A stretch of DNA of 64,000 nt from Ktedonobacterales bacterium (GCA_036557285.1 DATBHW010000076.1:124001-188000), one strand, 5' to 3'; positions 16,596 through 26,198 are shown, counted from the first letter of the stretch. Translations and numbers: made by a program. Notes: generated by a model not told the origin, from the sequence alone.

Positions 16596-16625
16596 TTGTC
16601 ATTCATCGCTCAGTTAGGGTAGAAT
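16596..16625 (+). promoter_or_regulatory. Putative promoter of the R2lox gene
   Basis: TTGTCA (16596-16601), an 18-nt spacer and TAGAAT (16620-16625) lie about 88 nt upstream of the oxidase ATG, in the divergent spacer. Confidence 0.4.
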
Positions 16626-16712
16626 CAAAGAGATGAATGGGGTTCAGTAGACCCCGGCTGAGCGGAACAAGACAAGAGTGCGCCTGGCGCTACGTTATGG
16701 CAGGAGGCAAGA

Positions 16713-17663
16713 ATGGCGAGCATTACCACCAAACGCGAAGGCTATGCAACCATTTCCACGCGCGGATTAGACTTTTCCAGTGTGCCCATGCGGCTCTTCC
16801 AGAAGGCCAAAAAGCTGGGAACCTGGGATCCCTTCGACATTGATCTGACCAGAGACAAGGCCGACTGGCCCACCCTCGATGAACTGCATTATGAGAACAT
16901 CCTCTCGCTCAGCACGCTTTTTCAGGCGGGCGAAGAGGCCGTCACCCTCGACCTGCTGCCGCTGGTGATGCGCGTCTCTCATAATGGCTGGCTGGAAGAC
17001 GAAATCTACCTGACCTCCTTCCTTTGGGAAGAGGCCAAGCACACCGAGTTCTTCCGCCGCTGGTTCACAGAAGTACCCCAGGTAGATTATGACCTGCACG
17101 ACTACCTTGGCCCCAACTATCGGACCATCTTCTTCGAGGAATTGCCCGCCGCCATGAACCGCCTGCTGAGTGACGACTCGCCGGAGGCGCTGGTCAACGC
17201 GCTGGTGACGTATAACATGGTTGTGGAGGGTACGCTGGCCGAAACCGGCTATTGGAGCTACGCCCGCATGCTGGAACGTGACCGCTACTTGCCCGGACTG
17301 GCCCAGGGCATCCGGCTCATCCAGCGCGACGAGAGCCGCCATATTCGCTTCGGCATCTATATGCTACAGCGGCTGGTCAACGCCAACCCGGCCCTGTGGG
17401 ACACCCTCCAGGCGAAAATGTTCGAGCTGCTCCCTATTGCTATCGGCCTCACCACCGATAACAGGGAACGCTTTGAGGATCGCTTCGGCGAGGGCAACGA
17501 ACTGATTCCCCCCGAAGAAACCCAGGAGTATCTCTCCACCCAGTTCCAGAAGCGCATGCACGCCCTGGAACGCGCCAGACAGCAGACGCGCGAAGAACTG
17601 GAGCAGGAAGTGGCCGCTGAAATCGAGCAGGACGAGGCCGATCAGGCTTCCGCGCCAGCCTAG
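16713..17663 (+). CDS. R2-like ligand-binding oxidase (R2lox)
   Basis: This 316-residue ferritin-like protein belongs to the R2 family. Metal ligands appear at E74 (GEEAVTLD), E107 and H110 (WEEAKHTEF), E172 (VEGTLAETGYW), and E207 and H210 (DESRHIRF). V77 and Y167 match the Val and Tyr that become ether-cross-linked in mycobacterial R2lox with its Mn/Fe site; the spacing agrees with that protein. Such oxidases bind a fatty-acid-like ligand and are not ribonucleotide reductases, although often so labelled. The C-terminus is Glu/Gln-rich and likely flexible. AGGAGG stands 7 nt before the ATG. A terminator hairpin follows. Confidence 0.9.
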   Translation: MASITTKREGYATISTRGLDFSSVPMRLFQKAKKLGTWDPFDIDLTRDKADWPTLDELHYENILSLSTLFQAGEEAVTLDLLPLVMRVSHNGWLEDEIYLTSFLWEEAKHTEFFRRWFTEVPQVDYDLHDYLGPNYRTIFFEELPAAMNRLLSDDSPEALVNALVTYNMVVEGTLAETGYWSYARMLERDRYLPGLAQGIRLIQRDESRHIRFGIYMLQRLVNANPALWDTLQAKMFELLPIAIGLTTDNRERFEDRFGEGNELIPPEETQEYLSTQFQKRMHALERARQQTREELEQEVAAEIEQDEADQASAPA

Positions 17664-17692
17664 CTGGCGGTACACACAGGCGAAATACAACC

Positions 17693-17747
17693 GCGAAGGC
17701 CAATAGCCGCAGATATGGGAATCTGTGGGCTGTTGGCCTTCGCCTTT
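17693..17747 (+). terminator. Intrinsic terminator after R2lox
   Basis: GCGAAGGCCAATAGCC (17693-17708) and GGCTGTTGGCCTTCGC (17728-17743) form a 16-bp stem with one G-U pair, followed by a short CTTTT. Confidence 0.75.
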
Positions 17748-18206
17748 TGGAAACGAACAGAAAGATAGGCGGAAGGCGCTGGAATCCGTCGTAAAGATCA
17801 AAGAACCCTGAGCGGCAGCAGGCATGCAACTGCGCCAGCAGCGCCTGTTGCTATAAAGAAATCCTATAACTTTATAAAGGAATACATATACAACAGGCAG
17901 AGTATAGCTGATGAGCGGTCTGAGTGCCAGCGAACAGCATGCTGGCGACGTTCCAATCTGCGCATTTTTGCTTAGATACCAGCAGAAGGCTTGACAGAAA
18001 GCGCTGAGTATATTAGTATTTTGGCAATAGCCAAACCTGACTGACTCGTCATATTTCTTGATGTCCAGACGAGCAGTTGAGAACATCCCGCGAGTACCCC
18101 ATCCATCTGAGAGTCTTTGTCACTGCTCAGCGTAATGTAAGTAGCAAAGACTCGTGCAGACCTCAACACTCATCGCCTCAGAGGAGAGGCGCCAGGAGGG
18201 TCTGGA
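17748..18206. other. Gene-free spacer upstream of the Liv operon
   Basis: No credible coding sequence was seen on either strand. The middle part (17850-17900) is AT-rich with small dyads such as TATAACTTTATA. A promoter candidate lies at 17991-18019. Confidence 0.5.
17991..18019 (+). promoter_or_regulatory. Putative Liv operon promoter
   Basis: A consensus TTGACA (17991-17996), a 17-nt spacer and TAGTAT (18014-18019) would give a leader of about 180 nt before livF. Confidence 0.5.
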
Positions 18207-18998
18207 ATGCTGGTTGTCCAGAATATCGAGGTCACGTATCACAACGTCATTACCGCAGTGCGCGGGGTCTCGCTGGAAGTCCCCGACAGCGGCGTGGTTG
18301 CGTTGCTGGGGGCGAATGGCGCAGGCAAAACGACCATCCTGCGGGCCATCGCCGGGATGCTGCGCTTCCACAGCGCGCGCCTGACACGCGGCTCCATCAC
18401 CTTCGATGGCAAACGCATTGATCACCTGAACGCCACGCAGATTGTCCGGCACGGTATCGCCCAGGTGCTGGAAGGCCGCCGCCTCTTCGCTGACCTGACT
18501 GTCGAAGAAAATCTGCACACGGGCGCGCTGGCGACCAGTAACGCTGCCGCAGAGCGGCGGGCCTATGATCGGGTGATGGACCTTTTTCCGGCGCTGCGGG
18601 AGCGCCGCCGCCTGGCGGCTGGCTATCTCTCCGGTGGCGAACAGCAGATGCTTGCCATCGGGCGAGGGCTGATGGCGAATCCGAAACTGCTATTATTAGA
18701 TGAACCCTCGCTGGGCCTGGCGCCTTTCATGGTCCAGCAAATCCGCAACATCATCGCCGAAATTAGCGCCAGCGGTACCTCTGTGCTGCTGGTGGAGCAA
18801 AACGCGCAGATGGCGCTCTCCATCGCTCACTCAGGGTACGTCATTGAAACCGGCAAGGTGGCGCTGGCGCAGTCTGCTGCCCAACTCTTACAAGATGAGA
18901 GCGTGCGTAAGTTCTACCTTGGCCTGCACGAAGGCGAAGAACTGAGTGGCTTCGCCCAGCTACGCCAGCGCCGACCAGAGAGGAGTTGGGCATTATGA
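18207..18998 (+). CDS. livF: Branched-chain amino acid ABC transporter, ATP-binding protein LivF
   Basis: This 263-residue ATPase has Walker A GANGAGKT (35-42), signature YLSGGEQQM, Walker B LLLLDEPSLGLAP and a downstream H-loop region LLVEQNAQ, where the LivF-type VEQN replaces the switch His context. It powers import of branched-chain amino acids or similar ligands together with LivG. AGGAGGG precedes the ATG. It is the first gene of a five-gene operon in the order F-G-H-M-binding protein; many genomes place the binding protein first. Confidence 0.92.
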   Translation: MLVVQNIEVTYHNVITAVRGVSLEVPDSGVVALLGANGAGKTTILRAIAGMLRFHSARLTRGSITFDGKRIDHLNATQIVRHGIAQVLEGRRLFADLTVEENLHTGALATSNAAAERRAYDRVMDLFPALRERRRLAAGYLSGGEQQMLAIGRGLMANPKLLLLDEPSLGLAPFMVQQIRNIIAEISASGTSVLLVEQNAQMALSIAHSGYVIETGKVALAQSAAQLLQDESVRKFYLGLHEGEELSGFAQLRQRRPERSWAL

Positions 18999-19861
18999 GC
19001 GACCCCTCCCCCGATGATCTGAAAACGCAGGCCACGACTGGGAATGGGCCGCCCCTGCTTTCCGTTGAGGGTCTCACGGTACGCTTTGCGGGCCTCACCG
19101 CGCTCTCGGAGGTCTCCTTCGAGGTAAAACCAGGCGAATTGTACGCCGTGATCGGCCCCAATGGCGCGGGCAAAACGTCGCTGTTCAACGTCCTGTCGCG
19201 GGTCTATCAGCCTGCCGCTGGGCGCATCACCTTCGATGACCGCGATTTGCTGCGCCTGAAAACGCACCAGGTCGCCCGCGAAGGCATCGCCCGCACCTTC
19301 CAGAGCCTGGGGCAGTTCCCGCTTCACACCGTTCTCGACTATCTGCTGCTGGGCCGCCACACGCGGATGCGCAGCGGCGTGCTGCTTGGCGGCATTTATT
19401 TTGGCCCAACGCGCAGCGAAGAAAAGCAGAACCGCGCCTATTGCCTCAAGCTCATGAGCCTGCTCGGCCTCGCGCGCTACCAGAGCCACCCACTGGGCAG
19501 CCTGCCCTTTGGCCTGCAAAAGCGCGCCGACCTGGCGCGGGCGCTGGCAATGCAACCCAGGCTGCTGCTGTTGGATGAGCCAGTGGCTGGCATGGGCCTG
19601 GAAGAGAGCGAAGACATTGCTGCCGCCATTCTCGATATTAAAGAGCAGCTTGGCATCACCCAGGTTCTGGTCGAGCATGATATGGCGATGGTGATGGGCA
19701 TCGCCGACCGCGTGCTGGTGCTGGATTTTGGACGAGTGATCGCCGAGGGTCTGCCAGCCGATATTCAGACCAACCCGGAGGTGATTAAAGCCTATCTAGG
19801 CGAAGGCGGAGAGCAGCCAGCAAACGCTCCTGCCTCAGCCGAAACCAGCCGCGAACAATGA
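18995..19861 (+). CDS. livG: Branched-chain amino acid ABC transporter, ATP-binding protein LivG
   Basis: The 288-residue partner ATPase has Walker A GPNGAGKT, the LivG-type RTFQSLGQFP Q-loop segment, a signature region LPFGLQKRADLARAL (LSGGQ replaced by LPFGLQ) and Walker B LLLLDEPVAGMG, with LVEHDM as H-loop. Its ATG overlaps the livF stop as ATGA, pointing to translational coupling; an in-frame TTG 9 nt earlier is less likely. The C-terminus ends in an Ala/Pro/Glu tail. Confidence 0.9.
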   Translation: MSDPSPDDLKTQATTGNGPPLLSVEGLTVRFAGLTALSEVSFEVKPGELYAVIGPNGAGKTSLFNVLSRVYQPAAGRITFDDRDLLRLKTHQVAREGIARTFQSLGQFPLHTVLDYLLLGRHTRMRSGVLLGGIYFGPTRSEEKQNRAYCLKLMSLLGLARYQSHPLGSLPFGLQKRADLARALAMQPRLLLLDEPVAGMGLEESEDIAAAILDIKEQLGITQVLVEHDMAMVMGIADRVLVLDFGRVIAEGLPADIQTNPEVIKAYLGEGGEQPANAPASAETSREQ

Positions 19862-19879
19862 ACCTTGCCAGGAGGAGCT

Positions 19880-20794
19880 ATGGCGTTCTTTATCCAACTC
19901 TGCTTCAATGGAATCGCGCTGGGCTGCATCTACGCGCTCATCGCGCTGGGCTTCACTATCATCTTCAAGGCCAGTGAGGTCATCAACTTCGCCCAGGGTG
20001 AGTTCCTGCTGGTCGGCGCGTACATCGTCTCGGCAGGGGTCTTTGATTGGGGCCTGGGCTTCGTTCCGGCGGTTTTGCTTGGCCTGGCAGCCACCATCCT
20101 CATCGGTATCCTCTTTGAGCGTTTTGTCCTGCGCCGGATGATCGGGCGGCCTGTCTTCTCGATTTTGATGATTACGATTGGCCTGGATATTGTCTTGCGT
20201 ACCGGCGTCATCGTCAAATGGGGAGACGCCATCCGCGCCCCGGCTTCACCGTTCCAGTTCAGCAGCGGCTTTGATGTGGGCAACGTGCATGCGGACCATG
20301 TGCATTTTGGCGCGAGCGAGCTATGGATCATCGCCGTCACCATTGCGGTCTGCGTGCTGCTCTTCATCTTCTTCCGCTTCACCAAATACGGGCTGGCGAT
20401 GCGCGCCACCTCTCTTGACCAGGAAGCGGCGCTGGCAATCGGCATCAATATCCGCAGCGTCTACGCGCTGGCCTGGGGCATCGCCGGGGCTATCGCCACA
20501 ATTGGCGGCATCTTCCTGGCGATCCAGTCGGGCGCGTTCGATTCAACGCTGGGACAGACCGCGCTGCTGGCTTTCCCGGCGCTTATCCTTGGAGGGTTGG
20601 ATTCGGTGGTGGGCGCGGTGGTTGGCGGCATTTTGATTGGCCTGACACAAGACATTACCGCTGGCTATGAAAGTCATTTTGCTAATGTCCTGGGCGCGGG
20701 CTTTCATGGCATCACCCCGTATATCCTGATGATTATCATCCTGTTCATCCGGCCTTATGGCCTCTTTGGCACACGAAAGGTGGAGCGGGTATGA
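19880..20794 (+). CDS. livH: Branched-chain amino acid ABC transporter, permease LivH
   Basis: This 304-residue inner-membrane permease has about eight hydrophobic helices. The N-terminal LCFNGIALGCIYALIALGFT and INFAQGEFLLVGAY are hallmarks of LivH, and RATSLDQEAALAIGIN is the cytoplasmic loop contacting the ATPase. AGGAGG stands 4 nt before the chosen ATG; a TTG 15 nt earlier would overlap that site. Its stop overlaps the livM start. Confidence 0.92.
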   Translation: MAFFIQLCFNGIALGCIYALIALGFTIIFKASEVINFAQGEFLLVGAYIVSAGVFDWGLGFVPAVLLGLAATILIGILFERFVLRRMIGRPVFSILMITIGLDIVLRTGVIVKWGDAIRAPASPFQFSSGFDVGNVHADHVHFGASELWIIAVTIAVCVLLFIFFRFTKYGLAMRATSLDQEAALAIGINIRSVYALAWGIAGAIATIGGIFLAIQSGAFDSTLGQTALLAFPALILGGLDSVVGAVVGGILIGLTQDITAGYESHFANVLGAGFHGITPYILMIIILFIRPYGLFGTRKVERV

Positions 20795-22038
20795 GCGCCT
20801 CCGAAACCGTCGCCAGCGCGCCTCCCATCGCCGAGCCGCCCAGGCTGCTGCGCGCCTCCATCCGCCGCTTTGCGTGGGCGCTTGGGCTGGTTCTGCTCGT
20901 CCTCTACTTTCTGATCGCCAGCGATCAATGGCTCAGTGTCGCCAACTATACCATGCTTGCCGCCATCGCGGCGCTCAGCCTGAACGTCCTGTCTGGCTAC
21001 GCGGGCCAGATTTCGCTGGGCATCGCGTTCTTTATGGCGGTTGGAGCCTATATCGCGGTCTGGCTGGGCGGAGACCCGGCAACCACCTTCTTTGTCAACG
21101 CCCAGCGCGTACATGCCCTGGGCCTGAATCTTCCGTTTTGGATCTGGGTACCCGCAGCGGGCATCGGCGCTGCCCTTGTCGGCGCGTTGATCGGCCCAAC
21201 CGCCCTGCGGCTCAAAGGCTTCTATCTTGGTATTGTGTCGCTGGCGCTGATCTTCATCGGCCAGCATATCTTCTTCAACGCCGTCCTGCTGACCGGCGGG
21301 CCATCGGGGCGCAGCTTCCCATCGCCCACCTTTGGCGCGTTCGACTTCAGCCAGCAAAACGAGATTCTTGGTATCGCCGTGACCAAAGAGCAGGAATATT
21401 TCCTGCTGATCCTGGTGGTTCTGGTCATCTTCGCTATCTTTGTCGCCAATGTAATGCGTTCGCGGGCCGGGCGCGCCTTTCAGGCGGTGCGCGATAACGA
21501 AACCGGCGCGGCCATCATCGGTGTCAATCTCTTCCAGGCCAAGATGGGCGCGTTCATCTTCTCCTCGTTCATCGCCGGGGTTGGGGGCGCGCTCTTTGCT
21601 TCGTATAGCGGCTACACCAGGCCCGATTATTGGGGCTTGCTGCTCTCCATTCAATATGTCGCTGCCATCATCGTAGGAGGCATTGCCAGCGTCTGGGGGT
21701 CAATCCTGGGGGCGGTCTTCGTTTTTGCACTCCCCCAGATACTCGACGTGTTCACGCCGCCACAAAGCAGCACCTCTGCCGGACTCTTTGGCATCGCTGC
21801 TGGCGATCTCAATGCCGCCATCTACGGTTTGCTCATTGTCATCTTCCTGCTCTTTGAGCCATTCGGCGTCATCGGGCTTATCCGCCGAGGCCAACTGTTG
21901 GCCCAGCGTCTCAGCCATCGCGCGCCCAAAGGAGGTGAACCTGCCAAAGCCTTGCCCGATTCCATGCCCGACTCCCAATTTGAAGTTGAGAGCAGCGCGC
22001 TCTCAACCGGCGATGGCGCGCAGCCATTCGCCGGGTAA
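20791..22038 (+). CDS. livM: Branched-chain amino acid ABC transporter, permease LivM
   Basis: The 415-residue second permease has LSGYAGQISLGIAFFMAVGAY and RSRAGRAFQAVRDNETGAAI, the LivM signatures, and about nine helices. It is longer than usual because of an extended loop (about residues 160-200) and a polar C-terminal tail of about 50 residues. The start overlaps livH by 4 bp (ATGA). Together with LivH it forms the membrane channel. Confidence 0.92.
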   Translation: MSASETVASAPPIAEPPRLLRASIRRFAWALGLVLLVLYFLIASDQWLSVANYTMLAAIAALSLNVLSGYAGQISLGIAFFMAVGAYIAVWLGGDPATTFFVNAQRVHALGLNLPFWIWVPAAGIGAALVGALIGPTALRLKGFYLGIVSLALIFIGQHIFFNAVLLTGGPSGRSFPSPTFGAFDFSQQNEILGIAVTKEQEYFLLILVVLVIFAIFVANVMRSRAGRAFQAVRDNETGAAIIGVNLFQAKMGAFIFSSFIAGVGGALFASYSGYTRPDYWGLLLSIQYVAAIIVGGIASVWGSILGAVFVFALPQILDVFTPPQSSTSAGLFGIAAGDLNAAIYGLLIVIFLLFEPFGVIGLIRRGQLLAQRLSHRAPKGGEPAKALPDSMPDSQFEVESSALSTGDGAQPFAG

Positions 22039-22139
22039 GACAGCCCGCAGAGCGCATAAGACAGCTTTCCCAGGCTGCCGCGTCTGCGCTCCGCTCAGGC
22101 GCTTGACTAATTGTTCATCACGAGGAGGGGGATTTTTCT

Positions 22140-23414
22140 ATGGGACTCAAAGCTCTGCTCCGCGCAAGAGCAGTCGTCTTCCTTGCGCTCTTGAGCCTGG
22201 TCATTGCTGGATGCGCCAGCGGTAACACCGGGAACAATGGGGGATACAAAACCGATTTTGGGGTTGATGTCGCCAACAAAACGATCACTCTTGGTATCCT
22301 GACCCCACTTTCTGGAGCAGCCGCCAACCCCATTGGCAAGCCGCTGACACGCGGCATTGAAGTCTTCTTTGCTGGCGTCAATGCCAACGGCGGCATTGAC
22401 GGCTTCGAGGTCAGACTGGTTACGAAGGACAACAAGTATCCCGACACTCAGGAGCAGGTTGTCCAGTATAACGCGCTTCGCAATCAGATCTTGATGATTG
22501 CCGAGAGCCTGGGGACGCCGACGACCTTTGCCATCAAAGACCTGGCGACCAAAGACCATATGCTGGTGGCGGCGGCCACGTTGTCTTCGGCCTTGGCGCG
22601 TGAAAAGTATCTGGTTCTTGAGGGAACGCCCTACCGGCTTCAGGTAGAGAACGCCTTTGACTATGTGGTCAACAAGGTTGGTGACAAGGCGCCCAAGACG
22701 GGCATCATCTACCAGAATGACGACTACGGCCAGGACGGCCTCACCGGCTACAAAGAGGCGGTTGCCGCTTATGGACTACAAGACGCCGGCCAACAAGCCT
22801 TTAACGCGGGCGATAAAGATGTCAGCGCGCAGGTGCTGGCGCTGAAGAATGCCGGGGCCAAGTATGTCTTCATGACCAGCATCCCCAGCGATACGGCGAC
22901 GATCCTGGTGACTGCTGCCAAGGTGGGCTATAGCCCGCAGTGGATTCTGCAAAGCCCGGCCTATTCCACCCTGCTGCTGGGTGTTCCCGCGCTGGTGCCG
23001 CTGCTGACGCACAACCTCTGGGTTATGGGCCAGGGCGCTATCTGGGGCGATACCAGCAAGCCTGGCATGGTGAAGATGCTGGCAGACGTGCAGAAATATG
23101 CTCCCGACCAGAAGCCGGACGGGTTCTTTGAGGCTGGCTATGCCTATTCTCAGGCCATCTACGCGATTCTGAAGAAGGCGGCAGACAGCAAAGACCTATC
23201 CCGCGATGGGGTTTACAAAGCCTTCTCGACCATCGGTACGGTTGACCTTGGAGGAATCTATCCGCCGATAACCTATGGCTCTTCCGGCAATCCCAACGAC
23301 CGCGTACCCAGCCGGGATAGCCAGATCTTTGAGATTGACCCGACTCAGCCAACAACGGTGAAGCCGGTGAGCGACGATTTCACCGGCACTGCCGCAGCGG
23401 CGTCGAACTTCTAG
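22140..23414 (+). CDS. Branched-chain amino acid ABC transporter, substrate-binding lipoprotein
   Basis: This 424-residue periplasmic-binding-type protein has a lipoprotein signal (VVFLALLSLVIAGCASG; lipobox I-A-G-C with Cys26) and the Peripla_BP_6 opening TITLGILTPLSGAAANPIGK. It captures the ligand outside the cell and delivers it to LivHM. The ligand cannot be proved; related proteins bind Leu/Ile/Val, amides or aromatic acids. A strong GAGGAGGGGG site precedes the ATG. A bidirectional terminator hairpin follows the stop. Confidence 0.92.
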   Translation: MGLKALLRARAVVFLALLSLVIAGCASGNTGNNGGYKTDFGVDVANKTITLGILTPLSGAAANPIGKPLTRGIEVFFAGVNANGGIDGFEVRLVTKDNKYPDTQEQVVQYNALRNQILMIAESLGTPTTFAIKDLATKDHMLVAAATLSSALAREKYLVLEGTPYRLQVENAFDYVVNKVGDKAPKTGIIYQNDDYGQDGLTGYKEAVAAYGLQDAGQQAFNAGDKDVSAQVLALKNAGAKYVFMTSIPSDTATILVTAAKVGYSPQWILQSPAYSTLLLGVPALVPLLTHNLWVMGQGAIWGDTSKPGMVKMLADVQKYAPDQKPDGFFEAGYAYSQAIYAILKKAADSKDLSRDGVYKAFSTIGTVDLGGIYPPITYGSSGNPNDRVPSRDSQIFEIDPTQPTTVKPVSDDFTGTAAAASNF

Positions 23415-23457
23415 CAGCGTCACGCTTCTGGAAGCTTGATCGTTCCCTGAAAAGCGA

Positions 23458-23491
23458 TTCCCCCGCCTGGGTGAACATCCAGGCGGGGGAA
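23458..23491. terminator. Bidirectional terminator hairpin
   Basis: TTCCCCCGCCTGG and its perfect complement CCAGGCGGGGGAA enclose an 8-nt loop, between the Liv operon and the convergent transglycosylase gene. The minus-strand side continues into a TTTT run. Confidence 0.8.
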
Positions 23492-23511
23492 CGTCTTCTA
23501 CCAGTGAACTC

Positions 23512-24075
23512 TCACGGCTGGCAGGACCATTCGTGCCAGTTATACCCATCGCGCTTGAAGATTTCATACGCCGCCTGCGTGTTCGCCTGGGCATCGTAGG
23601 GCGAACGACCCGCCAGCGAGGTCGTGCGCCAGGTTGAGGGGTAGAGAATCTGGAACAGCCCGGTGGCGTGGCTGCCGCCAATCGAGGTCGGATTCACCGC
23701 CGACGGATTCAGCCCGGACTCACAGCGCGCCACAGCAATCGCGGCATTGGCATAGCTGCCAAAAACGGAGCGAATGATACTCACCACCTGGTCGCTGCCA
23801 GGCGGTGGTGGAGGCTGGGGCCTGGGGGTGGGCGTGTGGGTCGGGGTGGGTGTGGGCAGCAGGAAGCTGCCCCCTGGTCCCGTCCGAAAGACCAGAAATG
23901 CTTGCTGTCCAGGATGCAATCCCGCCACATGGAACAGCGAGACGAACATTGCCAGGGCCAGCAAGCCCAAACCGACTAACCGGACAGCGGTTGATCGTTC
24001 GCCAATCGGGGGCTTGCGGGCGCTTTTATTCTCGCGCGCGGGCGCTCCTGGGATGAGGAGCAGCCCAGGCCGCAC
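23512..24075 (-). CDS. Membrane-anchored lysozyme-like (transglycosylase SLT) protein
   Basis: The protein has up to 187 residues. It has an N-terminal transmembrane helix (VGLGLLALAMFVSLFHVAG), a Thr/Pro linker (LPTPTPTHTPTPRPQPPPPP) and a compact lysozyme-like domain with IAVARCESGLNPSAVNP (probable catalytic Glu) and ATGLFQILYPSTW. It likely cuts peptidoglycan outside the membrane, like small SLT/Rpf-type enzymes. The start is uncertain: a GTG at 24075 is used here without a clear ribosome site. Confidence 0.8.
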   Translation of the reverse strand: MRPGLLLIPGAPARENKSARKPPIGERSTAVRLVGLGLLALAMFVSLFHVAGLHPGQQAFLVFRTGPGGSFLLPTPTPTHTPTPRPQPPPPPGSDQVVSIIRSVFGSYANAAIAVARCESGLNPSAVNPTSIGGSHATGLFQILYPSTWRTTSLAGRSPYDAQANTQAAYEIFKRDGYNWHEWSCQP

Positions 24076-24491
24076 AGGCGGGCGCTGGCTGGTACGCCGC
24101 GCCTCTGGTGGGGATGATTGGCTCTGTTGCCGTGAGCCGTTCGTGAGATGCCTCCCAGCGGCGCGTCTTCAATGAGCAGCCTGTCGTTCGAGGCAAGGCG
24201 CTGGCCCGTCCCTCTGGTATTCCTCCGCTCCCTGCCCGCGCGCTCGTTCTAAGAGCGGCTGGCAGCATCGTAATCTCGGTTTGACGCGCACGAGGGTGAG
24301 TATGCCATATCTCTCTTGCGCTTCGCCAGCGGCTGGCCCAAAAGTCACCCTTCCTTAATAGAAAGGCGAACTGATCGCCCGCTCTTGACGGATATGACCA
24401 GTTTGCCTGAAAGGTGGGGCGCCAGCCCCGACCATGTAGTCGTTTGGCGCTACCAGACGAAACACGGACCGAAGAGAGAAAGCTCCTCTGG
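24076..24491. other. Intergenic stretch, no gene recognised
   Basis: About 415 bp between two minus-strand genes. Short open frames exist on both strands, but none has a ribosome site or recognisable motif. No strong inverted repeat was noticed. Confidence 0.4.
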
Positions 24492-26036
24492 CTATGGGGA
24501 AACTTCATCCAGGCGCTTCTGCCTGGTTGACGTGCCGAATTGGGCAATGATAGCCGCCGCCACAATCCCGATACAAATGATCAGGAAGATGACGATTGGC
24601 CCCGAACTCGTCCCAAAATTGTCGAGCAGGTTGGTGATGTTGGCTGCTATCAGGAGAATGCCCACGCCCCCCCCGAGATGCCCGATGCCATCCACCAACG
24701 CAAACCCGGTAGCGCGTGCGCGGGTGGGATAGCTTTCAGTGGACCAGGTGTAGGTCATGGGTACCCACAGGTTGAAGCCAAAGAAAGTGATTATGGCCCC
24801 AATCGCGGCCAAGGTGAAATTGTCGGAGGTGATGAACACCGCCATCAGGATCCCCCCGATGACCGTCAGCACGGCTGAAATCGGCAGCCACAGCTTGCGC
24901 TCCAGGCGTTCCCCATAGTAGTACGCGAAGACGGCGGCGGCGATGAACCCGAGCGTGCCTAAGGCGGCCAGCATGCCAGCTTTCCCTGCCGCTATTGGCG
25001 GCTCCGCAGCCTTTGTCTGTATCAAAACTTCTGACAGCAGGGTGGTGAGTCCCTGGGCAATCGCATAGATGGTGATGTAGCCCAGGAACCAGACCACGAC
25101 CAACAGGAGCGTGCGACGCAGGTAGAGGGGGTTGGTGAAGATTTCGGTATAGGGAACCTTGGTCGGACCCGCCTGCACTGGAAGTTCACCAGCAGGCGCG
25201 GGCAAGTCGGACACGCGCTGGCGGGCGCGCTCCTCCATCCCGCTGACGATCTTATCGGCCTGGTCTACCCGTCCGCGCGAAATCAGCCAGCGCGGCGACT
25301 CAGGCAACTGGAAGCGCAGCAAGATGCCGATGAGCGCCAGGGCCGCCCCGATGCCATACATATAGCGCCACCCGTTGCCCATAAACTCAGGAGCCTGAGC
25401 AAAGGGCAGACCAGCGGGGAAATCGCCCGGCGGGGTGGTGAGCCAGAGACCCAACCAGATGCCAACGAAGGCGCCCAACGCGGACATGATAAAGATGAGC
25501 GACGTATATCTGGCGCGACTGCCCCTGGGAGCCACCTCGTTGATATAGGTATTGACGATTGCCAGGTCGGCGCCGATGCCAATGCCGGTGATGACACGCG
25601 CGATGATAAAGTTGGTATAGTCGGTGACAAAGGCGTTATACAGCGAGCCTAGACCCGTCAGGAGCAAGGTAAACAAGAGCATGTCGCGTCTGCCGAATCG
25701 GTCAGCCAGGGGCGACAAAATCAGCGCCCCAATGACATAGCCCGCCAGATTCAACTCGACCGGCAGACCGAGCTTATCGGCTGCGGTAATAGAACCCGGC
25801 GGCCCTCCAGGCACACATTTGGGGACGATCTGCGTGCAGGTTTGGATGAAGGAAACGGTGATGTCAAAGATGTCGTAGAAGGTGAAGAGAAAGCCGACGC
25901 CAATGATCCCGATGAAGAGGTAAGAGAGCGCCCAGATGGGAATACGATCCTGCCGCGCAATAATCGCTGCGGCGCTGGCGCTGGTCGTTCCCGCACCGGA
26001 TGAAGAGGCTGACGCGCTACCTTGATCGGATGCCAT
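24492..26036 (-). CDS. MFS transporter, sugar-porter-like
   Basis: The protein has 514 residues and about twelve transmembrane helices. Family motifs are LADRFGRRDMLLF between helices 2 and 3, GIGIGADLAIVNTYINEVAP, and PESPRWLISRGRVDQA before the central cytoplasmic loop, as in the sugar/organic-acid porter branch. A 45-residue loop with two Cys (CTQIVPKCVPGG) follows helix 1, probably outside the cell. The first 25 residues are Ser/Ala-rich. It is a proton-coupled transporter of unknown substrate. The upstream spacer holds two GTTCW-N6-WGAAC dyads. Confidence 0.9.
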   Translation of the reverse strand: MASDQGSASASSSGAGTTSASAAAIIARQDRIPIWALSYLFIGIIGVGFLFTFYDIFDITVSFIQTCTQIVPKCVPGGPPGSITAADKLGLPVELNLAGYVIGALILSPLADRFGRRDMLLFTLLLTGLGSLYNAFVTDYTNFIIARVITGIGIGADLAIVNTYINEVAPRGSRARYTSLIFIMSALGAFVGIWLGLWLTTPPGDFPAGLPFAQAPEFMGNGWRYMYGIGAALALIGILLRFQLPESPRWLISRGRVDQADKIVSGMEERARQRVSDLPAPAGELPVQAGPTKVPYTEIFTNPLYLRRTLLLVVVWFLGYITIYAIAQGLTTLLSEVLIQTKAAEPPIAAGKAGMLAALGTLGFIAAAVFAYYYGERLERKLWLPISAVLTVIGGILMAVFITSDNFTLAAIGAIITFFGFNLWVPMTYTWSTESYPTRARATGFALVDGIGHLGGGVGILLIAANITNLLDNFGTSSGPIVIFLIICIGIVAAAIIAQFGTSTRQKRLDEVSP

Positions 26037-26186
26037 AGGATACCCCTTTCACACGCCTCTCTCAGTCGAAGAAAAGAAGCGTGACTCGCAGGCCGCCTGC
26101 CGCTAATGAGGCGGGGCAGGCGCCCACTTACATCGTTGGCTTCTGTCTTGAAGGATAGTTTCCATGCCGCGTACCGTGCTGATTGC

Positions 26187-26198
26187 TCCAACGTTGGA
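26187..26198. promoter_or_regulatory. 12-bp perfect palindrome TCCAACGTTGGA
   Basis: A perfect dyad about 150 bp upstream of the MFS gene. It resembles operators of HTH regulators, but no dedicated regulator lies next to it. Confidence 0.3.

Noticed and set aside
16713-17663. Ribonucleotide reductase beta subunit
   Set aside because: The Val/Tyr cross-link residues and lack of a neighbouring alpha subunit fit R2lox rather than a true R2.
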